In this document: positions 1-12,400 of the stretch, in pieces
How positions within the stretch are numbered: position 1 is the first letter of the stretch
How the letters are laid out: every line of letters starts with the position of its first letter
DNA from: Diadema setosum
Taxonomy: Eukaryota > Echinodermata > Echinoidea > Diadematoida > Diadematidae
NCBI RefSeq assembly: GCF_964275005.1
Contig: NC_092693.1
Location: 17,613,706 to 17,677,705, forward strand
Direction of reading: 5' to 3'
DNA length: 64,000 bases
The notes under the pieces: generated by a model
What the model saw: only the letters and a program-made list of their open reading frames with translations
What the model was told of the DNA's origin: nothing
Databases searched by the model: none
Position numbers and translations under genes: made by a program

Positions 1-80
1 GGGAATTTACGTGTTTCGGATCAACGACCCTTCGGAATAACGAACCTTCGGAATAGCAAACCTTCGGAATAATGAACCGC
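1..80. repeat. Minisatellite, 16-bp unit
   Basis: Three to four head-to-tail units of about 16 bp with core CCTTCGGAATAACGAA lie at the left edge, so the array may continue outside the window. A degenerate relative is found at about 53.85-54.05 kb, which suggests a dispersed minisatellite family and not a one-off expansion. Confidence 0.75.
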
Positions 81-155
81 ACCCATTAATACTGTCCCTA
101 TGACGGTGTTGTTGGTGTTTTCTTCCTCTACTTCTTTATCATTCTCTTCTCCTTG

Positions 156-156
<1 letters not shown>

Positions 157-190
<34 letters not shown>

Positions 191-256
191 CACGCAGCTT
201 GTCCAGGTGCACTTGTGTGCGTGCAGAGTGTGTATGTGTGTATGTGTGTATGTGAG
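157..256. repeat. (GT)n microsatellite and degenerate extension
   Basis: About 15 GT units from position 157, followed by an interrupted GT/TATG tract to about 256. Open frames across it on both strands are repeat translations (Val-Cys or Thr-His runs) and are not genes. Confidence 0.9.
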
Positions 257-364
257 TGTAACAGCCTGTGTTTGATTTTCTTTCGGGGAACCTATACTCC
301 CACAAGCATCTGCTTCTATGTAGGTTCCCTCCAAACACAAGTTTATTCATCCGTCATCAATGTG

Positions 365-523
365 CCCTTGAGAATGATTTCAATTGATTTTGTGCTATGT
401 AAATGCTATTTGTAAATGCTGAACTTGTAACTTGTAACACTGTCATGGATGGATGTTGTAAACACAACACTGTATGATTTGTGTGGAAACTTGATAAATG
501 AAATGAAATGAAGAAATCGGGTT
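365..523 (+). mobile_element. LINE 3' tail (5'-truncated copy)
   Basis: The sequence ends in GATAAATGAAATGAAATGAA, an AATAAA-like signal followed by a short AAATG-type repeat. This is a common 3' end for CR1/L2/Jockey-like LINEs. Very similar endings occur near 45.36 kb (GGAAACTCAATAAATG against GGAAACTTGATAAATG here), 59.1 kb and 62.5 kb. No coding part is left, so the left boundary is approximate. Confidence 0.45.
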
Positions 524-937
524 CTTATTCAAGTGAATGAATCTTAACACCTAATTTGCATAATACATACGAATATAGCTGCAATATTGCCATAAACTTG
601 TCATTTCTCGTGAAAAAATATTTTCTAGTACATAGATAAAAGTAAAAGCAAAGCGAATTGATGAAAACTATCTCTACGCGGATCATGACTCAACTTTTTT
701 GGGGTGGGGGTGGAAAATGTCATCGGTCAAAGGCATTTTTGTTCATTATTATGCAACATATCGTTCCAATATGCAAATCTGTAGCATCAGCACGGAAATT
801 CTGTTTCCCAGTGAATTTATTTTTCAAGAGCATGGTAATCATGACACACAGTGTTATATTCATTATTTTGTTCATGTTTTATAACACACACGTGAGCACC
901 ACAAGTGTCATTCCAATAAATACCGGTTGTATTGATT

Positions 938-975
938 ACATATATATACACATGTATATATATATATATATATAT
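938..975. repeat. (TA)n microsatellite
   Basis: Alternating TA tract with two short CA interruptions. Confidence 0.85.
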
Positions 976-1203
976 CGCAAACATTCGTCTATAAGTTGAA
1001 ATGAGCTATGTGGTTTTATTCTATTTTCTCTCGAGGCATTTTTTTCTTTCTTTCACGTTGAAGAAAAACGCCTTTAATTTCACAACAAACATTACTGATG
1101 CCCCAATAAATAAACAAAATTATGTTGTTGGTCCGTTAAATGAAATAATGATATCTTTTAAAGACTGGAGAAGGATCCATTTGGAAGTAAAGCTTGTAGA
1201 ATA

Positions 1204-1486
1204 GCCGCGATCACACACTGGCCAAAGATCAATTAAAAAAAAAAAAAGACGAGGATAGACTGGCAAAATATCGAAAAGTTTAAGATCGCAATCTTTAAGA
1301 TCTCGACGTTTTGCAAGTGCATGTGACTGCAAACTTTCCGCGAAACTTCCCACTACAACTAGGGATATTTCATCCTATGCCATCCCCGCCAAACTTCATG
1401 ATCTTTTGCCAGTGTGACCGGACAAAAAAAGCTCGCGAAGACTTCGCGATCTTAAACTTTGCGATCTTTTGCCAGTCTGACCGCGC
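1204..1486. mobile_element. MITE with inverted repeats
   Basis: The arm at about 1253-1298 (ACTGGCAAAATATCGAAAAG, then TTTAAGATCGCAA) is the imperfect reverse complement of the arm at about 1434-1480 (GCGATCTTAAACTTTGCGAT, then CTTTTGCCAGTC). A partial third arm (CACTGGCCAAAGATC) lies at about 1214-1230. There is no coding capacity. Target-site duplications are not clear, so the superfamily is not assigned. Confidence 0.6.
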
Positions 1487-1492
1487 CTTATT

Positions 1493-3740
1493 ATGATAAA
1501 CTTTAATAACGGCGTTAGAATATCAGTGATCGAGGGAGAAGAAATGGAAAAGAAGACGTATGGCACACATCTATCTAGATTTGATCTTTCTACATCTTTA
1601 AAAAAAAAATGTTACTTGGTCAACAGTTTAAACTCTGAAATTGCCTCGGCCAGTGCAATCTGCGAAATAAAGGTTCACACCTTCCTGGTCCTTTTTGTTT
1701 TTGTTTCTTAACATACGTGGATAACATGCTACCAGTGATAACCCCCAGGTATGTGATGCATTTCAGTTTTTTCCTAACTGGACGACACAACGTTCCTTTG
1801 TCTGTCTGACTTTGTTGAAAAGGTAAATTATCCGGTCCCATTCCTCGAAAAATTGTACTGTTATGAATCTTAACCAGTGAGAAGTGATGTACATTACTTA
1901 TTAATCTGCTTCCATTCATTAATGTCATTTTCTGTTGATCATTATAATTCGAGATATCGATATCAAGTCCATACTTCATGTTGGTCTAGTAAACACATTT
2001 ATGACATATCTCACCAGGCGTGAGTCACAGCATAGAAATTACATTCTTAGCAAATGGGCCTCTATTTTATAGCTTTAAGGACCAGTAGTTCATGGTGATT
2101 TGTAAGAACTAATGAATACTGAATACTCATAAGGAACCATGTTACATATCAGATTCCAGTTCGTAGAAGAGGGAAATGGTCGCCTTTTTGCCTCTCATTA
2201 TACACTTCATCAAATATAGTCTTTGAATATCCACGTTGTCACTTGAATTTCTGCCCAAGAATTAGGATATTGATCTTTTTTATGGAGGACCTTTGTTTTC
2301 CATCACCTTGCGAACATGAAGTTACTTTTGTTCCCTTGAGAGATAACATCGATCTGATAGCTATCTTAAAGAGGCCTTCTTCCGTAGATATATAGAGTTG
2401 CGCGTTTTCTGCCAGACTGATACTGACAGTGTAGCACTCTAAAGCAAGTGATCAAGGACTCACAATCATCAAGGATGCTGCTTGTACGAGAAGAAAACTA
2501 AAGGATTCCAAGAACATGGGTGTTATCAGTCGTCTTCAGGATGAACTTATATTCGATTCAAAAGATTCATCACACAAGCTCGATTGGCACAAAAAAGGTA
2601 TTCCACCCATTTCACCGACAAAAGTAAAACTGAACGCTTGTGGAAGCAGTTCAACGACAATATTCCTGTATTTAAAAGAAAAAAAAAGAAAAACCTGCTT
2701 ACTCTGCCAGACCTGATCTTTCTTCACCAGTAGAGAATGGGTTGGAACGTTTTGATTTGGCCTACAGCCTGTACTGATGTCTGTAGCTCCAATCCTGCAA
2801 AGTTGCATTGAGATGATTTCATGTGCATGCGAAAGCAATGCAGAACGTTTCGATGCAAATGTCATGAATCAGGCCTACAATGTACAGCAGTGTGTGCTTG
2901 TCAGCAACAATCTGATGATGCAAACCTTGCATGAATGTCGATTGATTCAGCCCCGATTGAGAAATAGACTTTTCGACTCAGATTATGTTTCTTTAACAGC
3001 AAAAATATAAAGGTGTTAAAGGTCCTGTTTACCGTTGGGAGCAGTAATCAAAAAAATGTTCAAGATATCACTTTTGATGCATATTATGTGTAGGTCAGTT
3101 GTATCACAAAACACCGTACTATAAAAAAAATTTCTGCAACAAAGCATGAAATATAAGGAGATATCACTGTGTTTCTCATTAAACCATAACTGTAGACGGT
3201 TTAATCTGGAAACATTTTCATTATATAAGTATTGTTCACATTTTGTATATTTAACAATACTTAACATCGATAATACTGGTTCAAATAATTTTACATTGGT
3301 TGTTTTTATTCCTAACTCACATTTTACAGGTATTTTTGAAGCCTTAATGCTGGGTTTCTGTTTCACCTGCAAATGGTAAATTATGCCTTTAATAACTGAA
3401 GTATTACAAAGTCATCCTTCGTTTCTGTGTCCGAGATTCCAGGATTTTTTTTTTTACAATGTTGTTGTTGTTTTTTTGTTGTTGTTGTTGTTTTGGCTTG
3501 CGCCTATAAATAGGCTATAATGACAGAGTGGGTGAAGAGATACATTAAAAAAAGACATTTTATGTTTGCAGACGAGATTTATGAAAGTTGCCACTTGATT
3601 TTACATTCACCTGCAGACTGAAAATAATTACATACCAACTTATCCAATGAATCCGACAAAGTACAGGGAAAGCTACAGTGACCTTGCACTGATCTATATA
3701 GAGCAATGGATAGTGATGTGATTGTCCGATAACTTATCCT
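1493..3740. other. No recognisable gene
   Basis: Short open frames occur on both strands (largest about 120 codons), but none shows a recognisable domain, signal peptide or convincing splice-site pair. A TTG/TTTG-rich tract at about 3458-3495 is simple repeat. The part at about 2480-3010 is less AT-rich than its surroundings and has open frames, but I cannot support a gene there. Confidence 0.5.
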
Positions 3741-3744
3741 TTTT

Positions 3745-4436
3745 GGTACACTTTGATAGCAAGACTTTGATTTGGTGGAAAATATGCATCGAAAATGGGC
3801 AAATATTTGCATAATTTATTATGCAAATGAGATAATAGAGGTGTGTTGTTTAGAAGTTTATCACACCAGGGCCCTGTTTCATAAAGCTGTTTGTAAAGTT
3901 ACGAACAACTTACGAGCGACTGGTGATCAGTTCTGATGTGCCATACTTATCAGAATTTTCATAATTCAGCACAAGAACTGATCACCAGCCGCTCGTAAGT
4001 GGTTCGTAACTTTACGAACAGCTTTATGAAACACCCCCCATGAATCATGAACAAGTCTTGATGTATAACTGTTATGAAACAGATTCATATGTGATCCTGC
4101 AATCACAAAACCAACAAAAAGTCGCCAGACATGGATTTTTAGTGAGGGACAGATTCTGAGAAACCAGACTCTAAGCTTTAGAATTATGTATAACTCAATT
4201 CAAATGGACTCTCCTGTGCAATGAATGGGACAAAAAATAAGTTGTGAATCTCCGCAGCAACAATGAAGGGACTATCAAATTAAGCTGAGATTCCTCATGC
4301 TCTATATAAGCACATTCTTTCCGTGACCTTATCTATTTTTCACTACGCCAAGGTACAGTTTGATAGCAAGACTTTCTTTAAGGGGAAAACATGTCGAGAA
4401 AATGGCCAAATATTTGCATAATTACTTATGCAAATA
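3745..4436. repeat. Direct duplication with ATTTGCAT octamers
   Basis: About 85 bp at 3745-3829 recurs at 4352-4436. Both copies contain TTGATAGCAAGACTTT and then AAATATTTGCATAATT with a nearby inverted ATGCAAAT. More TTTGCATA copies follow at about 4622, 4638, 4820, 4843 and 4859. The copies are separated by a palindromic MITE and about 320 bp of other sequence. ATTTGCAT is the POU/octamer consensus, but the copies may simply be parts of a decayed repeat. Confidence 0.6.
3875..4033. mobile_element. Palindromic MITE, 159 bp
   Basis: The two halves are near-perfect inverted repeats: TGTTTCATAAAGCTGTT... at the left and ...AACAGCTTTATGAAACA at the right, with matching inner segments (TGGTGATCAGTTCT / AGAACTGATCACCA). 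The element would fold into one long hairpin. It has no coding capacity. Elements with a GGGCCCTGTTTCATAAAG-like end are, as I recall, frequent in marine invertebrate genomes; that is memory and not something shown here. Confidence 0.8.
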
Positions 4437-4439
4437 TTT

Positions 4440-6156
4440 TGCCATGTAAAATACGATGCGTGTTGTATAGCTGAAGTTGGTTCTTGTATCTCTTTATCAC
4501 ACTAGGATTCTTGATACAATGATTGCTATTATCAGGATAATGATTCAGATTTATATATTGCGGCAATGCATTGTAGAATCTATAGTAGAAACCTGCCAGT
4601 CCTGTATCCTCTTGTATGCCAATTTGCATAAAGATATTTGCATATGTATTATTCAATTCTGTTGAATTGATTGAGATGCAGGACTTAATTTTGATTGGGT
4701 TCTGACAACACCATGTACTTTTTGTTTGCCCGATAACTTGTAAATATGATTAAAAACAGAAGTGAACATAAGTATACTATACATGTGCATAATGCATTGC
4801 TGTATCAATGGCAACTCCTAATTTGCATATTTCATTTCTTGATTTGCATAGAATTTAATTTGCATAAAATTTTATGAATAATGTTAATGATGTAGCCACT
4901 GTCTTGGCACCTTGATTACTGAAATTATTACCCCTTCTGCATTTCTGTGGAGATTTTATGAAAATTAAATCATCGAAACACCTTAAAAAGGCAATGGATT
5001 GTTGTTTATGCAAATTAGATGGTCTTAGACTTAAAATTCTGCTTAGAAACCGGAATTCTTTAATTCAGCGTACTTGACTAACACAAAATAGACCGGTTCC
5101 CAACTCTTACTAAAAGATGCCTCTAACATTCATATTTTTCCCAAATCCCATTAGACTCTTACGCACTTGCCGTCTTTTAAAGCTGTCTTTTTCTCATTGG
5201 GATGACAAAATTAAGAAAAGTATTCGAATTTTAAGTGAGAAGGCAAAAGTAAACCCTCGTTCACTTATAGTTGGTATATCTGAGTTCAAACCAGGTTCAA
5301 GCAATGTGTAGAAATAAAAATTATGTTAATCCTAGTCGGCTTTGCACTCATTAGAATTTTTATCAACGAATCAAAATGATTCCAGATGTTTATGGTAACC
5401 ATCAGTTGTCAAACTCAATACCGACGTTGGAAACAGACAATAATTGTGAAGGACTTTCGATCCATATTTCTCACATTTATCAAAATGTTTTAGAAGATAA
5501 TAATCCAAATAAAAATCCATTGTTACTCAGGTAGGTTCTCTGGTAAGCTACCGTTTGTATGTCGTACTAGCGAACTGTCGAAGATTCAATCATTACATCC
5601 ATGCATAATTATAAAGTTTATTAACCCCTTCATTAAACTAGTAGACCTACACTTTTTTTAATGCTGTAATGTGAATTCCTCTTGTGTCTGTATCACAATT
5701 ATTCCTCATTTGCTTTATCTCTATCTTTTTAAAGAACTAAAAAAAAAATGGCGCCATCTCTCAGAGGCAGTCTGGATCCAAGACCCTCCAGAAAGTTGTT
5801 TTGTGGAGCATTCTTTGAGGTACCAAAATTCCCTCCTATCTTAATAACACTGTTTCGGTGATTTCCATAGTTTTGTTTGTTTGTTTGTTGTTTCCAACAT
5901 TTTCAACAATACAGGAAAAAAAATCCACCAAAAATATTGGGTTCGTTGACATATCGCCAGAATGATTGAATGACTGGTGGTATAATGTTAAACGCTCGTT
6001 GACGAGATGGCTAAGCGTCCATTGAAATACTTCTTCCCCGCGAAACCACTGTCCACAAAAGACTGTTTTGAGACAGTTCAAAATATGAATCAGAATTAGA
6101 TCTCTGAACCATAAAAAGATCCAATTTTACCGTAGAGAGATTCAAAACTCCAGAAC
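4440..6156. other. No recognisable gene; one short open stretch
   Basis: AT-rich sequence. An open frame from ATG at 5376 runs about 50 codons and meets an exon-end-like CTCAG/GTAGGTT at about 5529, and another 64-codon frame lies at 5117-5311. Neither has a recognisable domain. They could be relics of a LINE or of an exon; neither is called. Confidence 0.45.
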
Positions 6157-6489
6157 TTTAGGGATGGTATTACAGTTTCGGTTGAAATTGGGCTTCAGAA
6201 GTTACCAACTTCTTTTGATGATAATTTTTTGGGACAATGAGAAATACATGTATAACCCTTATGAAATATAAATGAGCACATATAAATTTTCCAAGAGGAA
6301 TTCAAAGATGGTTGAAAAAAAGGTGGTTTTGAAATGGCTGAGAAATCCAAAACAAAGAGATCTTAAGAAAAGGTGGGACCCACTTATTATTACTTTGTTT
6401 TCGGATATCTCGGCCATTTCAAATCTCAGTATCTTGCAAAAAGGTAAAAGCTGAATCCTCACCTCAACCAAACTATACCATCTTTTTAA
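6157..6489. mobile_element. MITE, family 1 (AGGGATGGTA ends)
   Basis: The left end AGGGATGGTATTACAGTTTC and the right end, read in reverse complement as AAGATGGTATAGTTTGGTTG, are inverted repeats. The core contains mirrored segments (TTGAAATGGCTGAGA and TATCTCGGCCATTTCAA) around GTGGGACCCA. The right flank is TTAA and the left flank the near match TTTA. The copy at 52057-52445 has the same ends and the same core. Non-autonomous, no coding capacity. Confidence 0.75.
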
Positions 6490-9400
6490 ACAAAGTCTTC
6501 ACTTCTCTCTCTTATCTCCATGATTTTCCAACCTTCAACTTCTCCCTCTTCCCCTTCCCTTCCATTTCATCCTTCTCCTCCTAACGATGTCCGAACATAT
6601 TACTTGATTCTCATTCTATTCTTCCTTATACCACTCTCTCTGTTCCTTTCTCTACCGTCTCCACTAGTGCAACTTCATCTTCCAGCCCACTACTGTCCCC
6701 CACTATACAACCCCCATATGTCGCTTCCCTCTTCAGTTCTCCTCTTTCTAGGCTCTTCTTCTGCCAAACAACGATCCGGATAAGGACTACATACACATGG
6801 TGTCACCGCAAATCTTTCTCCCTTATTTACTTCACCATGCAAACCTTCAAGCAACACATCTTTTTAAAATTGTATAAAAATCCCGGGAGTCTCAGTCCTC
6901 TGGCTCTCTCTCTCTCTCTCTCTCTCTTTCAGTTTCTCTCCACTCCTCTTTATCAATCAATTATATTCCTCTTTTTCGCCATCTGTTTTACTTTATGCGC
7001 AATCTCTGCTCCCTCGCCATGTGTGCTTGGTGTATATCAAAATCATGTTACGTGTATGTGTGCTATATTGAATCAAGGAGCTTCCCAGCTCCTTGTGTGT
7101 TTGAAGCTCCTTGCTCTGAGTAGGCTAATTGTATGAAAACAATTTCTTTCACTGATGTGATTACAGATAAGAAAAATGCATTTATTTTTCTTTTCTCACG
7201 TCACGACTACAAGCAAGTCGAAGAGGTTTGAACCTCATCTGGTAGCCTACAGGGCATGTTTTAATTGATCACAATCATTATCATGACTAAGCACCCCTTG
7301 CCATCAAATTTCCATACGTGGAGACATATACATATCATACACCATCAAGCCAACTCGATGAAGTTCAATTTGTCAGATACATAATCATCCATTAGATTTG
7401 TCCACCCCCTCACGGACAGATTTCCATCATTACAGACAATAAAATACACCATCAATTCAACACCGTGTAGCTCAATATGTCCAATACATGTAAATTTTTC
7501 ATTAGATTTGTCTGGTTCATTAGCGTTCGTGTTTCACTGGATGAGTACAGAAGACTTTGCCGGGTCACAATCGTCGCCTAAGGTGGACGTGCGTCGATTG
7601 AAGAAACTGCACTTCCGCGCACATTCCCCTACCTGTGTGATCATACGTAGCTGATCTCTTTGAAAGGTGCGGACGCAAGAGTGAGACCTTGTCTTTTTCT
7701 GATGGTATTACCCGACCACAGAAGGACTGTGTCTGAAGCTTTCCACTGATCTGACCGAGCAAATCAGCAAAGCAAAAGTAAGTTGTCTAGAAACGATTTC
7801 GTGGTTACTTGTTTCGTGTTTCCATGCAGAAATGTGTGAATGTTTCGCAAAATATGTTATATATCTTGGCAACTGATTAGCCTTTCGTCGACGTAAATTA
7901 GGTTCGAATCCTGCCCTAATTCGTATGCAATGATTTGTTTTGTCATGGCTGACACTTATAACACTGATTAATTCAGTGCTTATCAAAGTCGATATGTGGC
8001 AATTTGTCACATCCATTGAAATTAAAAAAAAAACAAAAACTCGACGCCAAAAAATCTATCAATTTGAATATCGCGTATATTTTGCCCTCTATTTTGAGCT
8101 ATTTGATAGCTTGATTTGATTTATTGGTTCCTGTATTATCATTGTACATGAACGTACATGTACATGTGTTATGCATATATTGTTGGTGCCATACATATAC
8201 ATAAACATCAGTTGTTATCAAAATATATTTTGCTCATTGCCTTTACACAACGTACAGCAGAAACCTATCAGCAATACAATGAATATTACAGTAGGGCTAC
8301 AGCTTGTTCTGATACGTTTAAAGAATATCATGCTTGGCTATTCCAAAACGTAAGCTTTGAAAAAAAAAAATGAAAACCGTCGATAACCTGTCTATTTAAG
8401 CCAAGGTTAAAAATCAATGATCCAGATCCATGGCCTCTAGTGTACTCATAGGTCTTTGTACACTTCCCTTTCTTTACCTGAATAGTGCTCACAACGCGAT
8501 TTGTTTAGTATAGTAATATTAATTCAATGTGCGTCTAGCATCCTTGCCCTTTCTACATCCCAACCCAATTCCAAGAAAAATGAACAGGGAAAACGCCGTT
8601 GATGACCTCTCGTGGTTTGCATTTAAAACGTAATACTGAACTGGCTTACATTTATTGGCATCATTTTGAATGCTTGTTGATTCGTTGTTTTACGATACTT
8701 GACAAGGCCGGTGGAACGGGGGGGGGGGGGGATGGGCTCGGGCTCCCACTTTTTCTTTTTTTTATTTTTGCACCATACAAAGGAATACATATTACGTGTC
8801 ACCACTTTGGCCCCAACTTTTGTTACCACGGAAGTGCGTATTAAAAAGTGGCACTAGAGAGAAATAGGACCTTGAAGTGTGAGCGCGGTAAGGTCACGTT
8901 TTTGCGTTGAGGACCATTTTTTTTTTTTTTGCTTGTCAGCTGAAGAAACCCGGAAGTGGCACCAGAAGTTGCGCTGAAGACCTTTTTTTTTTTCTTCTTC
9001 TTCTTCATCTTTTTTTTTTTAAACGCTCCGCCGGTCCAGTTAAAATTGGACCTTCGATGTGCGACTTTGTGCAACTTACTCACTCGTACGAGACGAAATC
9101 GTGCTCGGATTGAAAGCAACAATCATATCTCGCGTTAATCGAGAAACCTTCATCAACCTGCATGCCTGCAAACAATACAATTTATTTCCTTCAAAGGGAC
9201 GATCGGTAATTTGAAAGTCACTGAGACGTGCATATCGACCTTTTTGTATTTTCCCTTTTTTTTTTCTTAGCCGAGTAATAACGATGATTTTAGGTAGACA
9301 CATCGATTCCTAGTTCGCTTTTCACCAAATCATCATAAAGTTGCCCCGGGAGATAATACAAGTATTTTAAGCGACCTACACGTAACAAGGGCAGATTCCA

Positions 9401-12400
9401 GGAATTCCAGGGGGTAGGTCAGGTCCGCTCACCCCTGGATCCGCCACTGCGTAAGGTCTAAATGTGAGTGGCCCGTGTGACTATTTTTTTCTCCTCGTTG
9501 TGTTGTTGTTGCTGCTGCGTTTATTGTTGTATTTTTTTACTTTCTAAATGCTTTAATACCAAAATTTTGGAGATAGTGACAATAAAAATGCTGTACATTT
9601 TATATTTACTTACATTTACTACTTACTATAAATATACATTGTCCACATGTGTACGCAGAATTGGAACCTATAAATTCCTATTTATGATTCAGGGCCCTAT
9701 CCACACCAGCACTATTCCCTTTCATGTAGGCTTACTTAAAGTAAATTTGCAGAAGGCAAAAGAAAGCTCAATACAGCGCCTTCCACAATCTAACTGTGTG
9801 TGGAGGAGCCGATTATTTTTCGGTGGTACGAGCACATTGGAGACATACTGAGCGCGAGAGAGGAATTTAGGCCATTTTAACAGGATGACTGCGTGCATTA
9901 TGTGACTTCTTAATAATGTAATCTCGTGATGAGGGCGTCCTAATTCTTGATTGTCAAGGCCAAGTAATGCTGAAGGACAAAATGGTAACAATGCGTTTAC
10001 TGCACCGTGCATGAAATGTAATACGAGGACAGCAAAAGGGTTGAACCGCCACGTCGAATCCGCCACCATACATCGTCGTCGTTGAAAGAAAGAGGCTTTC
10101 GTGATTTTTGGGCGACTTATAACTATATATTAAACATTCATCTGCTTTAAATGACATTTAACAATTAAAAATATGTACCTTAGATATAGACTATATTTGC
10201 GATCCCGCATTATAACATGACAACAATAAAAGGTGATATCTATTAAGACTCGTTAGTCCTGGTTTCTCACTAAAACTCAACAGCATTAAAAAAAAAAAAA
10301 AAAACATATTGTACAAACCTGCTTTCATTCATTGGCTGTAATAGAGAGCCGACAATATAAGCGAAATGAGTACAAGCGGATTCGGAAAGAAAGGACCTTT
10401 ATTAACCATTTTATAGAAACAATTTTCTTACCAATGTTGTAGGAATTACCTCACTTTTACACGTTCAGGTTGTCTCATTATAACTACTATTCCTGGAAGT
10501 CATCCAGTTTTATTACAACGGTTTATTCTATGATTTTATACAAGAGACTACTGATCTACAACGTTGTGTTGATTTCTATTCAATTTCATACGAAATAAGT
10601 CTTGCGAAGATTCTACGTGCAGGTCAATGACAATGTGAACGTCTAATGACAATTATCTTTATGTAAAAAACATATACGGACTTCAGTAAAATCTGGTAAC
10701 GTCCTTGTCTTACGTCAAATTCCAATGACACAGCAACTCTTTTGTCTATTTGCTATTACTCTTCCAATTGAAGTCAGCTTGAATATGCAGCACGGTGACC
10801 ATCCAATTATTTTGGATGATTATGATTTTGTCTTTGAGCAGAGTGCAACAAGGACCCCGCGTTTTTGAAATCATAAATTGCTCCGCCGACGCATTATATC
10901 CTACACCTGCATTACAAATCACAATGAAGAAAAATTAGCTATTTTGACGTACAGCCGCACGATGGACGGTTGCCGGTGGCAATAGCAAATAAACATGTGG
11001 CCAGCTATAACATAACCGCTCGGGTAATGGACAGAGAATTAATAACGGTATAGTTGAATGAACAAATCAAAATGGGACATTCAAGAAAAGAACGGCCAAT
11101 ATCAAGGTCGGAGTTGGGCGAACAAAATGCGGGGCGCAAGAGTGATTTCCGATTGACACACACTTCTCAATGCACGGGACCACTTTACTTGAGTCGGGTG
11201 CGTGAGGAATAGCGGAGCTGAAAACGTGATGATAAAACAAATTTGATTAAAAATAAGGATAACATTGACGATAGCACCTATTACGGTATAGAAGTAGTAT
11301 TAACTTTATACTTGAGATAGTTGTAGTGGTGTGTAGTAGTTGAATAGTAGAAGTCGTAGTACAGTAATAGTAGTAGTAGTAGTAGAAGTGGTAGTAGTAG
11401 TAGTAGTATACTAGCAGTACTAGTATATACTAGAAGTAGTAGTAGTAATAGTAGTGTGTGTGTGTGTGTGTGTGTGTGTGGCTTGCAATGACATGTTGCC
11501 TTTATTCACTCTTTCTAGAGGCTGCAGCCTGCATTTCTTTGTAGTTTGATGTATAATGAGTAATGGTTTAACTTTTTATGCTTCTCATGACATTTTATGG
11601 GGATTGTATGATTTGTATTACGTCATATTTTTCAGTGTAGGACAAATAGTTTATCATCTTCGGAAGATTTCGTCGTATAATGTCGCATACATTTTGTGGA
11701 AAATGCATGAAATATGATGAAATATGAACCTCGGTTGGAAAAAAAGAAAGAAAAAAAGAAGAGTTGCGTCTGAATACAACTGCACACACTACAAGAGTCG
11801 ACAGTCAAGAAAGCATACACGGCTATATAACTATGATAATATCGTTTTCCCCGACAGTCTAGTGCGTTCCTTATTAATTTTACGCACCGCTGGACATCAC
11901 ACTAATGACAGGTATAGGATGGTCCTGCTTACTTGAGGTCAGGCTTTTAATTCTAATCACTGTTTATTTCATGAGTCACAAAACACACACACAGACACAA
12001 AATCTTGACATTTCCTATATCTTTTGTTTCGCCTCAGTGCCTGTGTCGCCATTTAAGTATTGTCGATCAAGTGAAAGGAAAAAATGACAGATTCCTCTTC
12101 ATTTTGACCTATCAATTAAAATCATTACCTGAACAGTTTATTTCTAGTGGCTAGTTTCTTATGCCGTTTCGCTCGCTCTATTGTACGTTTACATGTTTGC
12201 CCATTATAATGAAGATGTGAATCTTTTCGTCTGTATTGTTTAGTTCTTATCTTCATACGTGTGTTTTCGTTTGATTTGTGTAAGTATAAAACAGTCAAAA
12301 TGCAGACAAGTCATAGTGATAAGTGTAGTCGCCATTCCGCACCTGTGTGTAAGTAGATAGGTTAAACTTCTTAGGTAGTGTTCATGTTTGGGGATGGGTG

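Noticed and set aside
1620-1979. 119-codon minus-strand open frame
   Set aside because: No domain, no flanking exon signals, composition like the surrounding spacer.
7860-7930. tRNA-like B box (GGTTCGAATCC) near 7909
   Set aside because: No acceptor-stem pairing and no good A box or anticodon arm could be found.
9722-10069. 115-codon minus-strand open frame
   Set aside because: No recognised domain or context; not supported as a gene.
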